Shown here: positions 1 to 12,716 of the stretch, piece after piece | Numbering within the stretch: the stretch's first letter is position 1 | Layout: each line of letters begins with the position of its first letter | Source of the DNA: Botrytis cinerea B05.10 | Lineage: Eukaryota > Ascomycota > Leotiomycetes > Helotiales > Sclerotiniaceae | Direction: 5' to 3' | Length of the DNA: 64,000 nt | Assembly (NCBI RefSeq): GCF_000143535.2 | Contig: NC_037310.1 | Coordinates: 3,348,001-3,412,000, forward strand | Position numbers and translations under genes: made by a program | Notes under the pieces: model-generated | Database searches by the model: none | Told to the model about the DNA's origin: nothing | What the model saw: only the letters and a program-made list of their open reading frames with translations

Positions 1-1796
1 TCTCCTTTCATAATATAATCGAGCAAATAAAAAGTTGAACAGGAGTAGAAACCTCATTTCCATTTTCCAATTTTCACCTTTTTCTACCTTTCACTTATCG
101 CCACACCCCCGAATAGACCAATCAACCAACCAAATATTAAAGATTTTTCTCAATTGACAGGTGCAAAGTTTAGACGAAACCTAAACGTCTCTGATACACA
201 ATACCACAATACCACAAGACTACCATACACCGTATATCTCCGCGCGAAAGATAATTCGTATCATATCATACAATATCTCATCGCACCGCATCACTTAGAT
301 GCATATGATAAGCAATAGTAACGATCTGCGGACTACTTACTCCATATTTAGTACTTATTACTACTCAACTCAACTCTCCCATCTAATCTGCGAAACAAAG
401 TCAATATTCCCCTCTTCATCTTCAACATATACTCAATCCCCCCTCCAAAAAAAACCAAAGAAAGAAAAAAGAAAGATAGATTCATAATGAACCCCCCCCC
501 CCCCCCCCCCCCCCCTCGCCTTGCCTCTTATTAGCTTATATCCCTCCAAGATCGATATCAATATCAACATCCCACAACCCTCCTCATATTCCTCTGCAAG
601 ATGAAAACAGAAACCCACAACCCGCAACCCACAACCCATAACCCATCTAGCAACAAGTACAGCAGTAATAAATTCCTAATCGATTCAGCGTGAACGCAGT
701 GAATGACTTCAATTCAATGGCTACTTTAATTAAGCCCTAAGCGAATGCGAAAGAGGCTAGCTCCTTCTAGTAGATCTTATATAAGGTCTACTACCCCCTG
801 TATATAGCTAGCTCTTTAGATAGAATACGATTAGACAATTAGGACCTACGCAAATCGTGGGTACTACGTCTTCCGTATCCTTCTCATACAAACAGATTCA
901 ATCTATCAATACTACGCCAACCATGACAACGAGTATACAAATCTTATATGAACCGGAAAATCTCTACCTACACTTCTCTAAAGTATTGCAACACAAAACA
1001 ATATAATACAGCATAAGAGAAGAGAAGAGAAGAGAAAAAGAAAAAAAGAGAAAAGAAAAAAAAGAGTCTTGCAACAAAACCTCTCCACCCTCTCATCCAC
1101 AAAATCTCCTCAAATAGAAATAACACAATTAAGAGTCCGCCCAGTGAACAGGGACACATAAAAATATACCAAAAACCCAGTATTCGATTCCTACATTCCA
1201 AAATTCTCATGGAGATTTATTTCATTTTAATTCACTTCGGTTCATCTTTGAACTATTCTCATATATAGCTAGAGCACGAAAACATGTAGAATTTTTAGTT
1301 TATCTTACTCCCTGCTGTTTCTGCTGGGCCCATATATCTCAAATTCGAATCGCAGAGTAACTCAACAAGAAATTTAAGAAAGAAACAGGTACCGTAATGA
1401 TTGAGACTGTAGGATTAATTTGACTTCTTTCATTCTAATCATCCCCTTCTGCACCCGTGTAGTAATCAAATCCATAGAATGGATGTAAGTCTTCACTAGA
1501 GGACATTAGATTTACAAACTCTTATTTCCGAGTTGTGACTTAATTGGGGTTGAACTTGTTAGAGTATAACCCGGAAGAGATAATGTGGTTTAAAAAGTGG
1601 TTGTCACCTCCCAAGTAAAGTGTCATTTTGTTCATTATGTAAAATTAGCTTTTCATTCAGCTATCATAAATATGAAGAAAAACCACCATCCAAATATGTG
1701 TATGGAATCCCTCATGAATCATCGTATCTATCTATCAATTTCATGCCTTCATACCAGGTATCTAGTTATTCATTTATTGCTGACTAACACACCAAT
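1..1796. other. Intergenic spacer, AT-rich, no gene seen
   Basis: No coding region is supported here. The stretch holds a run of 24 C at 492-515 and a purine-rich run near 1015-1065. The open frames are short and low in complexity. The 3' end of the glucose-6-phosphate dehydrogenase transcript should lie at its right edge. Confidence 0.6.
492..515. repeat. Homopolymeric C tract (24 nt)
   Basis: An uninterrupted run of 24 C lies in otherwise AT-rich intergenic DNA. It is the longest of several C or G runs of 10 nt or more in the window. The exact length may be unreliable because of sequencing slippage. Confidence 0.9.
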
Positions 1797-3765
1797 TTAT
1801 AGCTTGTTAGGGGCGGTTTGGGTAGTTGGCCATTGGTAACCAGCTGCGTCGCTAAACTTGTATCCGTAGGAAGAGGTGAAGTCATCCAAGACGGCGGGTC
1901 CACGGGAGCCTATTATGTGATTAGTTTTTGTTGGTTATGAGAGTACGGGTTAAATAATGTAAATATTTCTTACCATATGGGTATTCCATGGGGATGATCT
2001 CCTTGTTGTCATCGAGGTAGTGTAAGAGTGGTGTAAAAATTCTCCAACTTGCATCGAGCTCATCATCACGAACAAAGTTGGAGTGATCACCCTTAAGAGC
2101 ATCAAGGATGAGGGATTCGTATGCTTCTGGGATCTTGAGATCAGAGAATCGGCGGCGGTAAGTCAAGTCGAGTTCAGTGACAACAGTTTGCATGCTCAAA
2201 CCTGGCAACTTGGAGTTCATCTTAATGTAAACACTCTCGTTTGGTTGAATGCGCATAACAAGCTCGTTTCTTGGGATATCTTTGAAGATACCAGATGTGA
2301 CATCCTTGAATTGAATTCGAATCTCGGTTTTTTGCTCGTTAAGAGCCTTACCAGCCTTCAGGATGAATGGTACACCATCCCATCGCTCGTTCTTGATATA
2401 TGCAACCATGGCACAGAAAGTAGGGCACCTTGAATCCTTTGGAACGGTGTCGTCTTCCTTGTAGGAAGGCTTGTTTCCGTCTAAGGATTTGCCATATTGA
2501 CCAATGATGACATTCTTTGGCTCGATTGCTGGAATAGCGCGAAGGACTCGAACCTTTTCATCTCTAACATCCTCTGCGGAGAAAGAGATTGGTCTCTCCA
2601 TGGCGAGGAGGGTGAGGACTTGAAGAAGATGGTTTTGCATAACATCTCTGATGATACCGAACTCGTCGAAATAACCTCCTCGGCCTTCGGTTCCAAAAGG
2701 TTCCTTGAATGTGATTTGAACGTTATCAATGTGGTTTCGGTTCCATGTAGCACCAAAAAACTCGTTACCAAATCTCAAAATCAAAATGTTCTTGACCATC
2801 TCCTTTCCAAGGTAATGATCGATACGGAAGATCTCATCTTCCTTCCAGTTTGGCTCCAATGCCTTTTGCAACTCGCGGGAACTTCCCAAATCCTTTCCAA
2901 ATGGCTTCTCAACCTATAAGCTATTAGCAATCGTATTCAATCGAGTGTGGAAATCTTGTATCGTACAATGATTCTTGCAACACCGGTCTCTGGATAGGCG
3001 TTTGCTTTTAGTTGTTGGGATACAGTTGTAAAGACGGAAGGAGGTAAGGCCATGTAGAAGATTCTGTTGGCTTCTTTTCTTCCCTTTTCGAACTCCTCGC
3101 AGTGTTTTCTTAACTCGATGAAGCCCTCTGGCTTATCATACTGTCCAGAAATATATGTACAGATATCGCAGAACTCTTGGAGTTGCTGTTCCATATCCTT
3201 GGTGGGAGTCTTGATATATGATCTCACTCTCTTAATGTATTCCTCGTGGTCCATCTTCGTTCGCGCATATCCAATAATTCTGACATCCTTTGGGAGGAAC
3301 TGGTTGCGATACTATAGTGGTATTAATATTGAATCTTCGGCTGGATGTATCTGCACCACTTACGAGACCGAAAAGAGCTGGGAACTACAATCACACATGT
3401 TAGCAAGAGAAAAGAATCTAAGTTGGAGGATCTTCCTTACAGTCTTCTTCTTTGCAAGATCACCGGAAGCTCCCAAGACAATGATAACAGTGTTGTCCTT
3501 CAGTTCGAGAGATCTGTAGTGGGGCAAGGCAATGCAATCAGTCATTATCCGGATGAAACGGGGTTGAGATGTCAAGAGAAAGAATGGAAAGCAAGAAATT
3601 CATCGTGATCCGAGAGACCCGGATTAGCCCCTTGATGTAAACATGTTGAATGTGTGGTGAGTGTTGTTGACGTGAATGAATCTGTGTGCAGTACGTTGGT
3701 TGAAGAAATGAACCAACTTACCCAGCATTGCCAGACTCCTCTGGTTTGATAACAGTGTCAGCCAT
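1797..3765 (-). CDS. ZWF1: Glucose-6-phosphate 1-dehydrogenase
   Basis: This enzyme oxidises glucose-6-phosphate to 6-phosphogluconolactone with NADP+, the cytosolic entry step of the oxidative pentose phosphate pathway. I join six exons on the minus strand: 3722-3765, 3441-3513, 3364-3384, 2967-3311, 1974-2913 and 1797-1909. They give 511 residues, the usual family length. Visible motifs are the nucleotide-binding GASGDLAKKKT near residue 28, the EKPFGKD block and the substrate/catalytic signature RIDHYLGKE. The C-terminus ends GYQWPTTQTAPNKL. The start is the ATG at 3765 (MADTVIKPEE); all junctions use GT-AG and keep the frame. Intron 1 is long for this window (208 nt) and exon 3 is only 21 nt. 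The gene is divergent from eL33, with a 1.9-kb spacer between them. Confidence 0.96.
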
Positions 3766-5643
3766 TTTGTGCGTATTGTGTGTGATGTGTGGAAAGAGGG
3801 AGAAAGAGAGAAACAATCAAATTTTCCTGGAGATCAACAAGACTTTTAAGTGAAGGAGGATTGAAAGATTGAAAAGAAGCTCAAGGAAAATGTTGGGTTT
3901 GTCCGCTTTTGATGAAAGACTCGACCCCGCTAAGATTGATGGGATGTATGACGGACGAGAAGTATTTCCGGGTAGCCTCCGAACCCAAAACAGACCTGTC
4001 TTATGTTTAGAGTAAAAGGACTAGGTACGAGTACACAACCCAACCTTTTGAATTTATAATGCATTTTGATTCTTCTCAGACATATATATGGAAGTATATT
4101 ATATTGGCTGGTTTGTAATCGTTCTTTTTGTTGGTGTTACTCTACTAGATATCTAATTCACTCTTTAGAACTCGCAAGACTGCGTGTGTTAATGGTGTAA
4201 CTCTTGCTCTCGCTCTCACGACTGTGAAGCTTCTACTCTTTATAAAGCTGTGCTTGGGAGCCATATAGACAGAGTCATAGTCATCCACAGCCATCACATC
4301 CACATCCACATCCAGAGCCAGAGCATCCAATACCATCTATCTTCTACCTTCCAAGTTCCAGAATACCTTGTACCTACTTGACAAGGCCCGACCGCCCCTC
4401 CTTTATCACCGATGCGCTCCGTGGAAGATTGGGAAGGGGGGCTTCGATTTCTTACGGGTCCGATTATAAAGCATGTTGCATAGTACTGATGGCAATGCTC
4501 GGTGAATCTGTACAAAAATGCCAGTAGATCCCGTCAAGGAGGTTCCCCAAAGCATTACTCTACTATTCTACAGCAAAACCTCTCTATAAGGACATCCTAA
4601 TGAAAAGGTTTCCAGAATATAAGCCATTTTTAGCCTAAATTTTGGGGAGGGGAGGGGAGGAGTGAAAAATATATCCTTATAAAGAGGTTATCCTCATAAA
4701 GGGGATCCTTACAGAGAGGTTTTGCTGCACGTCGACAATAGCCTTCCAAGCCATTTCCCACCAGAGTAATGTTGCTATCCAAAGAAAGGGAGGTCGTAAC
4801 CCGAATCACTGATCAAGCATTCAATGGTCGCTTGGGGCTCTAGAACTGCGCTTCCGTACTCGGGGCTTTGATGATTTGATGGATGAATGTCTTTGCGATT
4901 TGTGGTTTCAGCTCATTCGATTACTATTACACTCGTATAGGCACTTTGGAGAGAGGAGAGTTTTCGGCCGGTCCTCATCCACCCCTACCATGGTAAATAC
5001 TCCACCGATCATCAATATCATCACTTCACTCAAGAATTCCCAACAGGCAAACTCGGGAAAATCGCTTCGGGATTTGAAACATCAACTGATTAGACACAAA
5101 TTTACCTTTTCACTCTGTACAATGTATACTCCTGCTTTCTTCCGCTACCTTCTTTCATTCTACAACACTGCCCTGCTAACCGTGCTATCCAAAGAGCACT
5201 GCGAGGAAGGGACGAAGGAAAGGGAACCTAGTCTTCACAGCAGCTGGAAAAATAGCCTCCGACATGGTCTCGACAATGTCTGATACTGACAACTCGCATA
5301 GTCCCCTTCGCAAAACTTTAGCGACGTTAACATCTGTTTTTTTTTCGTTTGCTGTTCCATGATGATGATGATGATGATGTGATTGCGAAATGGATACATC
5401 GGAACTTATTCCTAGAATTCTTCCGTTCAAATTCCCCGCTTCTTGATACCTTAAATTCCAGAGAACAATAAATCACGCTTCTGATTGCTTAGTCAGATAT
5501 CCTGGCAGCCCTAGTTTTTCGCTAAACTTCTAGGAATTGTGTGCATTCTGGAAAGACGAAAAAAACATCCTCGACGCCGACAACCATTTACGCCAAACCG
5601 AACGAAGTCTTCCCTCTCAGAACCACGAGAGACTTTCGCCAAA
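3766..5643. other. Divergent promoter spacer between G6PD and eL33
   Basis: This interval should contain the 5' regions of both flanking genes. It carries a MITE-like element at 4571-4727 and a short (GAT)n run near 5358-5381. Open frames here show no recognisable protein. Confidence 0.55.
4571..4727. mobile_element. Pogo/Tc1-like MITE candidate (157 bp)
   Basis: The ends form a 22-bp terminal inverted repeat. The left end is 4571-4592 (CAGCAAAACCTCTCTATAAG plus GA). The right end, 4706-4727, is its reverse complement with one mismatch. The left flank is TA and the right flank CA, compatible with a TA target-site duplication with one transition. The inside is AT-rich, has a G-rich stretch and no coding frame. 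Termini starting CAG with an A/C-rich CCTCTNTAA block are typical of fungal pogo/Fot-type elements. The class is inferred; the inverted repeat is seen directly. Confidence 0.7.
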
Positions 5644-6446
5644 ATGCCTACCGACGCCGGACACAGACGTGAGTAGCCCTGATTTCGAGATAGCATTGGC
5701 TGTGCGGACCTTGGAGAGGAGGAAGTAGTTGGGGAAAATTGCGAAGTTGCAGTTTTCCTAAGACGAAGGCAAACTCGTTGTCCTTGAGAGCCATGACCGC
5801 GGGTTGTTCTTGATTCAATTGCTGACTGTTGTGCATTTTTAGTCTATGTTAAGTAAGTTTACAATTTATTCCGATCAACGAACATATTCTGGATTCGAAT
5901 AGCGATGTGGAGGCTGGAAGTAGGACAGGGATCAGAGATTGATGGATAGGAGACGTCGACAACGCACCTACGGATTCGATTGTTTGATTGAGATGGATTT
6001 TATGAATTAAATTATCGGACACATACTGATATGGATGACTTCAGGGGACGCCATTTGAGCTACCAACGCGGCAAGCGCAACACCACCCCAGGCACCAGCT
6101 TGATCCAAATCGAGGGTGTCAACAACACCGAGGCTGCCAAGTAGGTCACATTCCGACATTCGAACACCTCTCGATTCTAACAAAATAATAGCTTCTACTG
6201 CGGAAAGAAGGTTGCTTTCGTTTACCGTGCATCAAAGGAGGTTAGAGGATCAAAGATTAGAGTTATCTGGGGAAAGATCGCTAGACCACACGGTATGAGG
6301 AATTCGATGTGCTTCTCTCTGGAAATCAGACACTAATTTGTACCAAAGGAAACTCCGGTGTCGTACGTGCTAGATTCAGACAAAACCTCCCACCTAAGTC
6401 ATTTGGCGCATCCGTTCGCATCATGTTGTACCCATCATCGGTCTAA
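5644..6446 (+). CDS. RPL33: 60S ribosomal protein eL33 (L35Ae / Rpl33)
   Basis: This is a structural protein of the large cytosolic ribosomal subunit. Five exons (5644-5668, 5843-5852, 6045-6140, 6192-6292, 6349-6446) join in frame to give 109 residues, the normal length. The product reads [20 protein letters not shown] at the start, contains [20 protein letters not shown] and ends [15 protein letters not shown]. Exon 2 is only 10 nt (TCTATGTTAA). It is needed to supply the conserved Leu-Tyr-Val and part of the Lys codon, and is flanked by TTTAG and GTAAGT. Introns 1 and 2 are 174 and 192 nt, as is common for the 5' introns of ribosomal protein genes. The ATG at 5644 is the only start that gives the conserved N-terminus. 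Confidence 0.95.
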
Positions 6447-9400
6447 ATGGTTGATTTGGAGTTGTTAGCATGGACTGGGAGGATGGTTGATGATATGTCA
6501 TATTTGGGCACTCGAAGAGGGCGGCAATAATGAGCACAGCCTTGCGGGTAGTATACCAATTAAGCAATTCAACACCAAATGGCCGCATGGGTAAATGATT
6601 AAAAAGTGCATATGGGATCGTCGTGGAAATCTTCACTAGACGTAGACAGGAGTTATCGATCAAAGGTTTCACAATTACATCCAGAACGCCATGGAAAGAT
6701 GTGCTCCTGAATCTTTTGGTCTTACCCATGTCAATTATGCTTTCACAACGAAAATCGAAGTTTGGTACAATGGTTTGCACGTTTTACTGGTTTCTGGGAA
6801 CACACATTTCGATTTTGAGACTCTAGGCAAAGTAGTGCTCTTGATAACAGTGATTTTTGACAGTCCTGCCATGTAAATGGAAAATGACTTGGGTACGCAC
6901 TCTAGAGATGGAAATTGACGTCAAGATGGAATACTGAAATATCATACCGGTACTTGACCGGGACCCCAAATCTACGGACTCCGCACCCCCAAGCAAAGTG
7001 ATCCATAGGTTTCATCCCAAAGGCTTGATCCGCTACTTTAGCAGTGATTCATCCATCCAACCACCCTCCAATGTTCATGCATCTCATCCACCTCTCCAAT
7101 TCTTCAATATACATGTCCCCCCCACGCAGCTCTATGTATCAATACCACATTTCACGACACCCGTAGAATACAAGCCGCAGATTTCGAAACACAGATATCA
7201 CACAAGCTGAAAATCCTACATTGATGTACTGTTAGTGCTTTATGTACTAAAATTCGATCTTATCTTGATCCCACCCCCCCCAATCATCTCATTGAAGAGT
7301 CTCGAGTATGGAGATGTACAGATAGGTATGGAATAAATCTTATCGAACGACAAGGTTTGGCTCAATCGCCCTCGAGTTAGTTGCATGTAGTTATCAAGAC
7401 ATATAACGAGTTTCAAATTCTAACCACCCCGCCCCTCCAGTTAAGATGTCTATTGAGCCTTCATTATCTGAGACCTGAATCTACTGTGTTTTATTATCAC
7501 CGAGTTGGGAAAGTGAGGACCCAAAAAAGCGTGGCATGTAATAGTAGGTAGGTCGATCAAGGCAGGATTAAGCAAGATTGATATTCAGCTGTCGTTGCAT
7601 GCATGCATTGAGTGAAAGGTAGATGGGAAAGATAGAATGGATCGATATGTGCCAGAATTTGTACGTGGAGGTAGACGACAAGACAAGACAGGGCAGGACA
7701 GGACAGGACAAGACCAAGACAAGACAAATACCGAGAGTTCCGATTCCCGATGAGCTGATCGCGGAGACGAAAGAAAGTTCGTGTCTTTACCTGGCTAGTA
7801 GTTCTTCAGCCACCACCATTTTTTGTGGGGGGCAACCTCATTTTTTACCATTTGAATTCTTGAAATTCTTGGGGGGGGGGTGGATGGATGGATGAATGAA
7901 TGGAGGAATGGATGGAGGAATGGATTCGATAGAGAGATAGATAATTAGATGGATGGCGAAAATGAAAACAGGATTGATTGATATGTCTATATGTCGAGGA
8001 AGACGCATTGGGATGAGATGAGATGCATTGGGCCCAGGTATGGCTTGCTTGGTGTAATTATTGGCACTGATAGCTGTTGAAGTTGACTGATGCCTTTTGA
8101 AGTGGCATTATTTGCTTTACTCTTCTGGAAGAATGTCTCGAGGAGATAGATGGGGGGGCGGGGGGAGGGGGGTTGTTGATGCTTGTTTGCGGCGCGAGAC
8201 TAGGTAGGTACTGTTCAAAGTTTAACTCCAACTACGATGGACCAGGCCGGTATCTAAAGTAGCATTCTCTCTATATCGAGTACTATATTGTCAGATACCA
8301 GGTAGACATCGGGATCATGGCAGTCTCCGTTGCGATGTTACGCTACCCACCTAGTCCTAGGTCAAGAAAACGAGAATCCGACACTGGTGATCTGCAATAA
8401 GGACTTGGGACTGTGAAGAACATGGGAGTGGAAATGGACATGGAAATGGACATGAAACCAAAAATAACTCAATAATGTGACTAAGAATAAGAGCGAGCAA
8501 GAACACTCGTCGCAGCAGCCACTGGAAAGACCGTTACCTCTTCTGCGTTGGTTCGAAGCATGGAATGCACCAGGTGTACCAGCAATACCCAGATGTCCCA
8601 GAGGCATCCATCCTCGTACAGCACCAGAAGAGGATTCTTATCCGGGAAGGGAGTGTGTGTAAATAGCCTTGTTAGGACTAGTGGTAGATCATTCTGTGAT
8701 CGTTTGATTTCATATCACCACACACACCACCACTTTTCTACTGTCCTTTGCCTATCTTTCCATTGCATCCCTGCGCGGTAACGAAAGAGCATACGAATTC
8801 TTGTCGCCATTGCCCTTTGCTGTGCTGCTGGACTTCGGATCGAGAGTAGATTTCCGACGAGCGAAGAGCGCTCTGCATCCCATTGGTGGCGAGTGAAAGA
8901 TTTTCATCTCGGCCATGCCCTTCATTCGCATCGAGAGACGCATCGACTTCGTACCATTACGACGGTAGTACAGCACGCAGAGCATTGCTTGCTAAGTGCC
9001 CTTGAAGTTGTTGTTGGCTTACGATTGCATAACGAATGAAAGGCGTACCTGTGTGCTAGGTCGACATGTAGAGAACAAGAGCAAGGAAGCTATACGAATT
9101 GCGAAAAGCTTTATTCACTGGCTTGAACAGCGAGCCACCTTGGTCAAGAGCTCCTCGTCATCAAAATACCCTAAACACCTAATGTTATACTTTTCCACAT
9201 TGCCTAGCATGGATTCCATCGATGGATGATAAATATTGATTTTGCTTCACAATCCCCTCCAGTGGCTGAATAACATTGAATGCTTCGTATTGACTTTTCT
9301 CTTGTCCCCGCGTGTACGTATAGGCGTACTGATATCCTCTGCCTCTTTCTCTTTTCGTGTTTCTCTCACAACCAAACATCCATCAATCGTTTCTTCGTCT

Positions 9401-9515
9401 CAATCCATCATTTTCCTATTATCTAGCTATCATACTTGTTAGGTGCGCACTTGTGAAGGGTTGAAGGAAACGCTGGGCAACTGGGCAACTGGGCAAGGCA
9501 AATAAACAAACATAA
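6447..9515. other. Intergenic region, no gene supported
   Basis: About 3 kb with no protein I recognise on either strand. It holds small satellite-like stretches: GACAA/GGACA repeats near 7676-7730, a G run at 7871-7880 followed by (GGAT)n/(GAAT)n, and a G-rich run near 8150-8172. Open frames of 60-120 codons overlap each other on both strands and look like chance. Confidence 0.5.
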
Positions 9516-10022
9516 AACAATCTGCATTCATCGGTCATCCAAAAGAAAAAAGGAAAGAAGGGGAAAAAAAAAAACATTCGCTGCAGCACTTCCGATCAAA
9601 GTTTTGATTCACATCATACGAAACCATCAGTCGTTATATCTGGAGATTATTTTGAGGAGGGAAAGCTTAACATCAAACGCATTTTTGATCGTCTTCAAAC
9701 TATCCAATACCGTCGTTCCATTCATCAAAGCATCAGGTTTTCAATTCTCATCAAGCTTAATCCAAACATTGTGAAACGGATATCTACTTTTGATATAAAG
9801 CCGCCAGATTCCCAACCACCGACTTTTGACGTTCACGACCGAGACTCAGACCAAAAGGACCAACTTCATTTCAGCGTTCCACAAATATCCCTACAAACCT
9901 CTCGATATTACTCCACCACACCCAGGTTTCACGACGATAAGGCTCAGAATATCTTGATAAAAGTTGTAATAGACCCACACCGGCGACAATCACTGTCCAC
10001 TTATCGACTTATACTTAGAAAT

Positions 10023-11654
10023 ATGCAAAACCAAAATCACCCGCTACCCTCGCCCCCGGGCAATCAAGAGCGGCCTGGGAACCGTCCAAGAGCAAAGACT
10101 TCATCTGGCTTCAGTTTACATTCTCATAAGAGCAGTGGCAGTGGACAGAAACTCGATCTCACAGAATCACATCGAGAAAAGGAAGCAAAAAGACTTCATT
10201 CCAAAGCCGATCCATCTCTGGCCATGACGGAAGCCGAACCTTGTGAGTACTCGTTCAAATCATGGGATTCACCATTCGCATACTGACGATGTTATCACAG
10301 CTGCTGTTGCAAACGATGTTGCAACTTCATTAGCACCCATTCGAGCAATTCAACATAGAGATAAGCAGGGAAACCCCATCGGTTCGTTACTTGGTTCACT
10401 TTCACCATAAATATTGTGCGCTGACTTGTTTTCTACGTAGCGGATCCCGATCGTTCAAATCCTACGAGAAGCAGATGGGAGAGACCTTTGGATACAATTC
10501 GAGCCTTCGAGGCAGCTATTGATGGAAACTACTCTTCGAGGAAATCAATGATCCGCGGCTCTGGTAAGAATTTCCACGCTTCAAAGTTCTCAAGATTTTG
10601 GCGTATCGATTCTGACTCTTTTACTTCACAGAATCCGATGTAGGCTCAACATACAATCGACGAAACAGTTACTATGCCGGTTAGTGCATTCCCAATATTT
10701 TTCTCATTTTTCTTGTTTGCAGAATTTTCCTGCACACTACTTTTAAGACAATTATCTATCCTGTTTTTTGTTGGATTTGAGCGCTCAGACTATTGTGATT
10801 TGTGGTCTGTGGTAATGGCCAATGCCAATTCACCAACCGAGCACATTTTCGATGAGCTGAATGGGAATTTATTATCTCGCATGCTCTAGTGATTTTCGTC
10901 TCCTCGTGGATTCTTGGCGCAAAGCGCGTGGAAATTGACAACTGTCGTACATACGCTAACAGATCGCCATATAGCAAGTCAAATGCACAATGACGAACGG
11001 CCAAGATATTCTCAGCAGAGCTATTATGGAGGAGGACAACAACCTCAAAGACAAAGTAGCCACTATGGTGGTGATGGACGACCAAATGGAATGACTAGGC
11101 CTGACAGTTATTATACTACCGATAATCATGGAGGTCATGGCAATGGATATACCCCGAACAGATCTCGATATCCTCGAACAGCATCAGAACCACAATTCAA
11201 CAGTGGTGTTTACACCGCACCTGGTGGCCAGCAGCATTCATATGAAACAGTGACAACTGCTTCCGGTAGTGGAATGTCTGGAGACGCCGCAGGATATTCA
11301 ACCGACCCCAGCAGCTTGAACAGTTCAGTAGATGGACTTCATGCACTACCGCAACAAGCAAAAGAACCCGCGGAGACATATGGATTCAATGGATTTGGAA
11401 ACAACCCCCAATATCCTCCACCTGGAAATGGCATTAATGAGCAAAACGGAGCCCGAAGACAGCAGATTGGCTTGAATCAAGGACCTCCGCCCTCCAACAA
11501 TGATAGTACACCACGAACTCCAATTAACGTTGGTATCACCAGTGAAAATTCTTTACCTCAGAAATCAGTCGTCCAAATCACCAAATCAGATGCCAAACCT
11601 CAACCTGAAAAACGGAAAAGTTGGTTTGGAAGAAAGCTGAGCAAGAATAAATAA
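10023..11654 (+). CDS. DUF2406-like fungal protein
   Basis: This looks like a conserved fungal protein of unknown function, assigned to DUF2406 from memory of family members. Five exons (10023-10242, 10301-10381, 10441-10563, 10632-10679, 10975-11654) give 383 residues. The conserved core spans exons 2-4: SAVANDVATSLAPIRAIQHR, then DRSNPTRSRWERPLDTIRAF and SYYAG. The N-terminus is basic and Ser-rich. The C-terminal half is low-complexity (Gln, Gly, Pro, Tyr, Asn) and ends in the basic KRKSWFGRKLSKNK, a possible membrane- or partner-binding tail. The last intron is long (295 nt), so its acceptor at 10974 is the least certain junction. The ATG at 10023 is the first in frame, but the same frame stays open upstream to 9516 without an ATG. 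Confidence 0.75.
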
Positions 11655-12716
11655 GATAGATGCTGGTCATCCTCCAATATCTATCACGCTATTTACAATC
11701 TAATACGGATATGAGGAGAGAATAATCTTGGAGTGGATTGTTGGATTGTTGGATGTATGGTATTGATTGTGTTCTAACGATTCTCATGATGGGCAAACAT
11801 AGGGGGTAGGGGCCAAGGGATATAATGGAATACACTTGGAAGCGGTTGGATTATTTTTGCATCGGAAGGCGTCTGGGGTTGTATTTCTTTGTGTCCACTA
11901 CTATTCCCAAAAGTTGGATAGGGAAGGAGCTGTGAGCTTGCAGGCCTTACGTCTGGCCTTAATTGGCTCCTTTGCCTAGAAGAGATGATTGGTGATGATT
12001 GGAGGTGATGAGTTTGGATGCGGAAGGCCTGAATATGAAGATGACCATTTATCTGTCTACATATTTTCACAATGATTCAGCAGACTTCATCCATCGATCC
12101 AATTTTTGGGATACTCATGATTTATTTCCCCTATTATTACTCGAGCTTTGTGATTATTTGTTTTTCTATAAAAGATAACAGACACATGACCTGACCCGAT
12201 ATATTTTTTTTTTTTAACGTGATCATTTCTCATACAACCACAAGAGTTCTTTTTCATGATCGTGACGTCTTCAAATATGCATGATTTGTACCTATACTCC
12301 GTTGACGACTTTTCCTCTTCCACTGTGTCAATATCTTTATCCACCACTATCTTCGTGGTCAACTGATTTGACCTAGTTTTTTTTTTGGTAGAATTAAATG
12401 ATGATGATAGGTGATAGATGAGCCGTGAAAGAAAGTGGCAACTCATGGAGGAGCTGTCAACACGTGCACCTGGAAGACTTTTCTTTTAGGTAGATAGATG
12501 GGTAAATTTTGAAATTCCTATCTTCGTGGAACGAGGATAGAAATCTTCTTCTTCTTGTGTGGGTGGGATTTGATTTGGGAATTTTCTTGTGTGAGGATGG
12601 GATGGGATGGGAGGCTTCTCTCTCGTATTATGTGAGACTTGGAGGAAAGTATTCTCGTATCATGGAAGACTTGAATAAGACTCCTCTTGTATAAGAATTG
12701 GAAAAAACATCCTCGT
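11655..12716. other. Convergent intergenic spacer
   Basis: This spacer separates the convergent DUF2406 and VMA21 genes and probably holds both 3' UTRs. Short T-rich runs occur near 12202-12215 and 12379-12388. No protein is recognisable. Confidence 0.55.
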
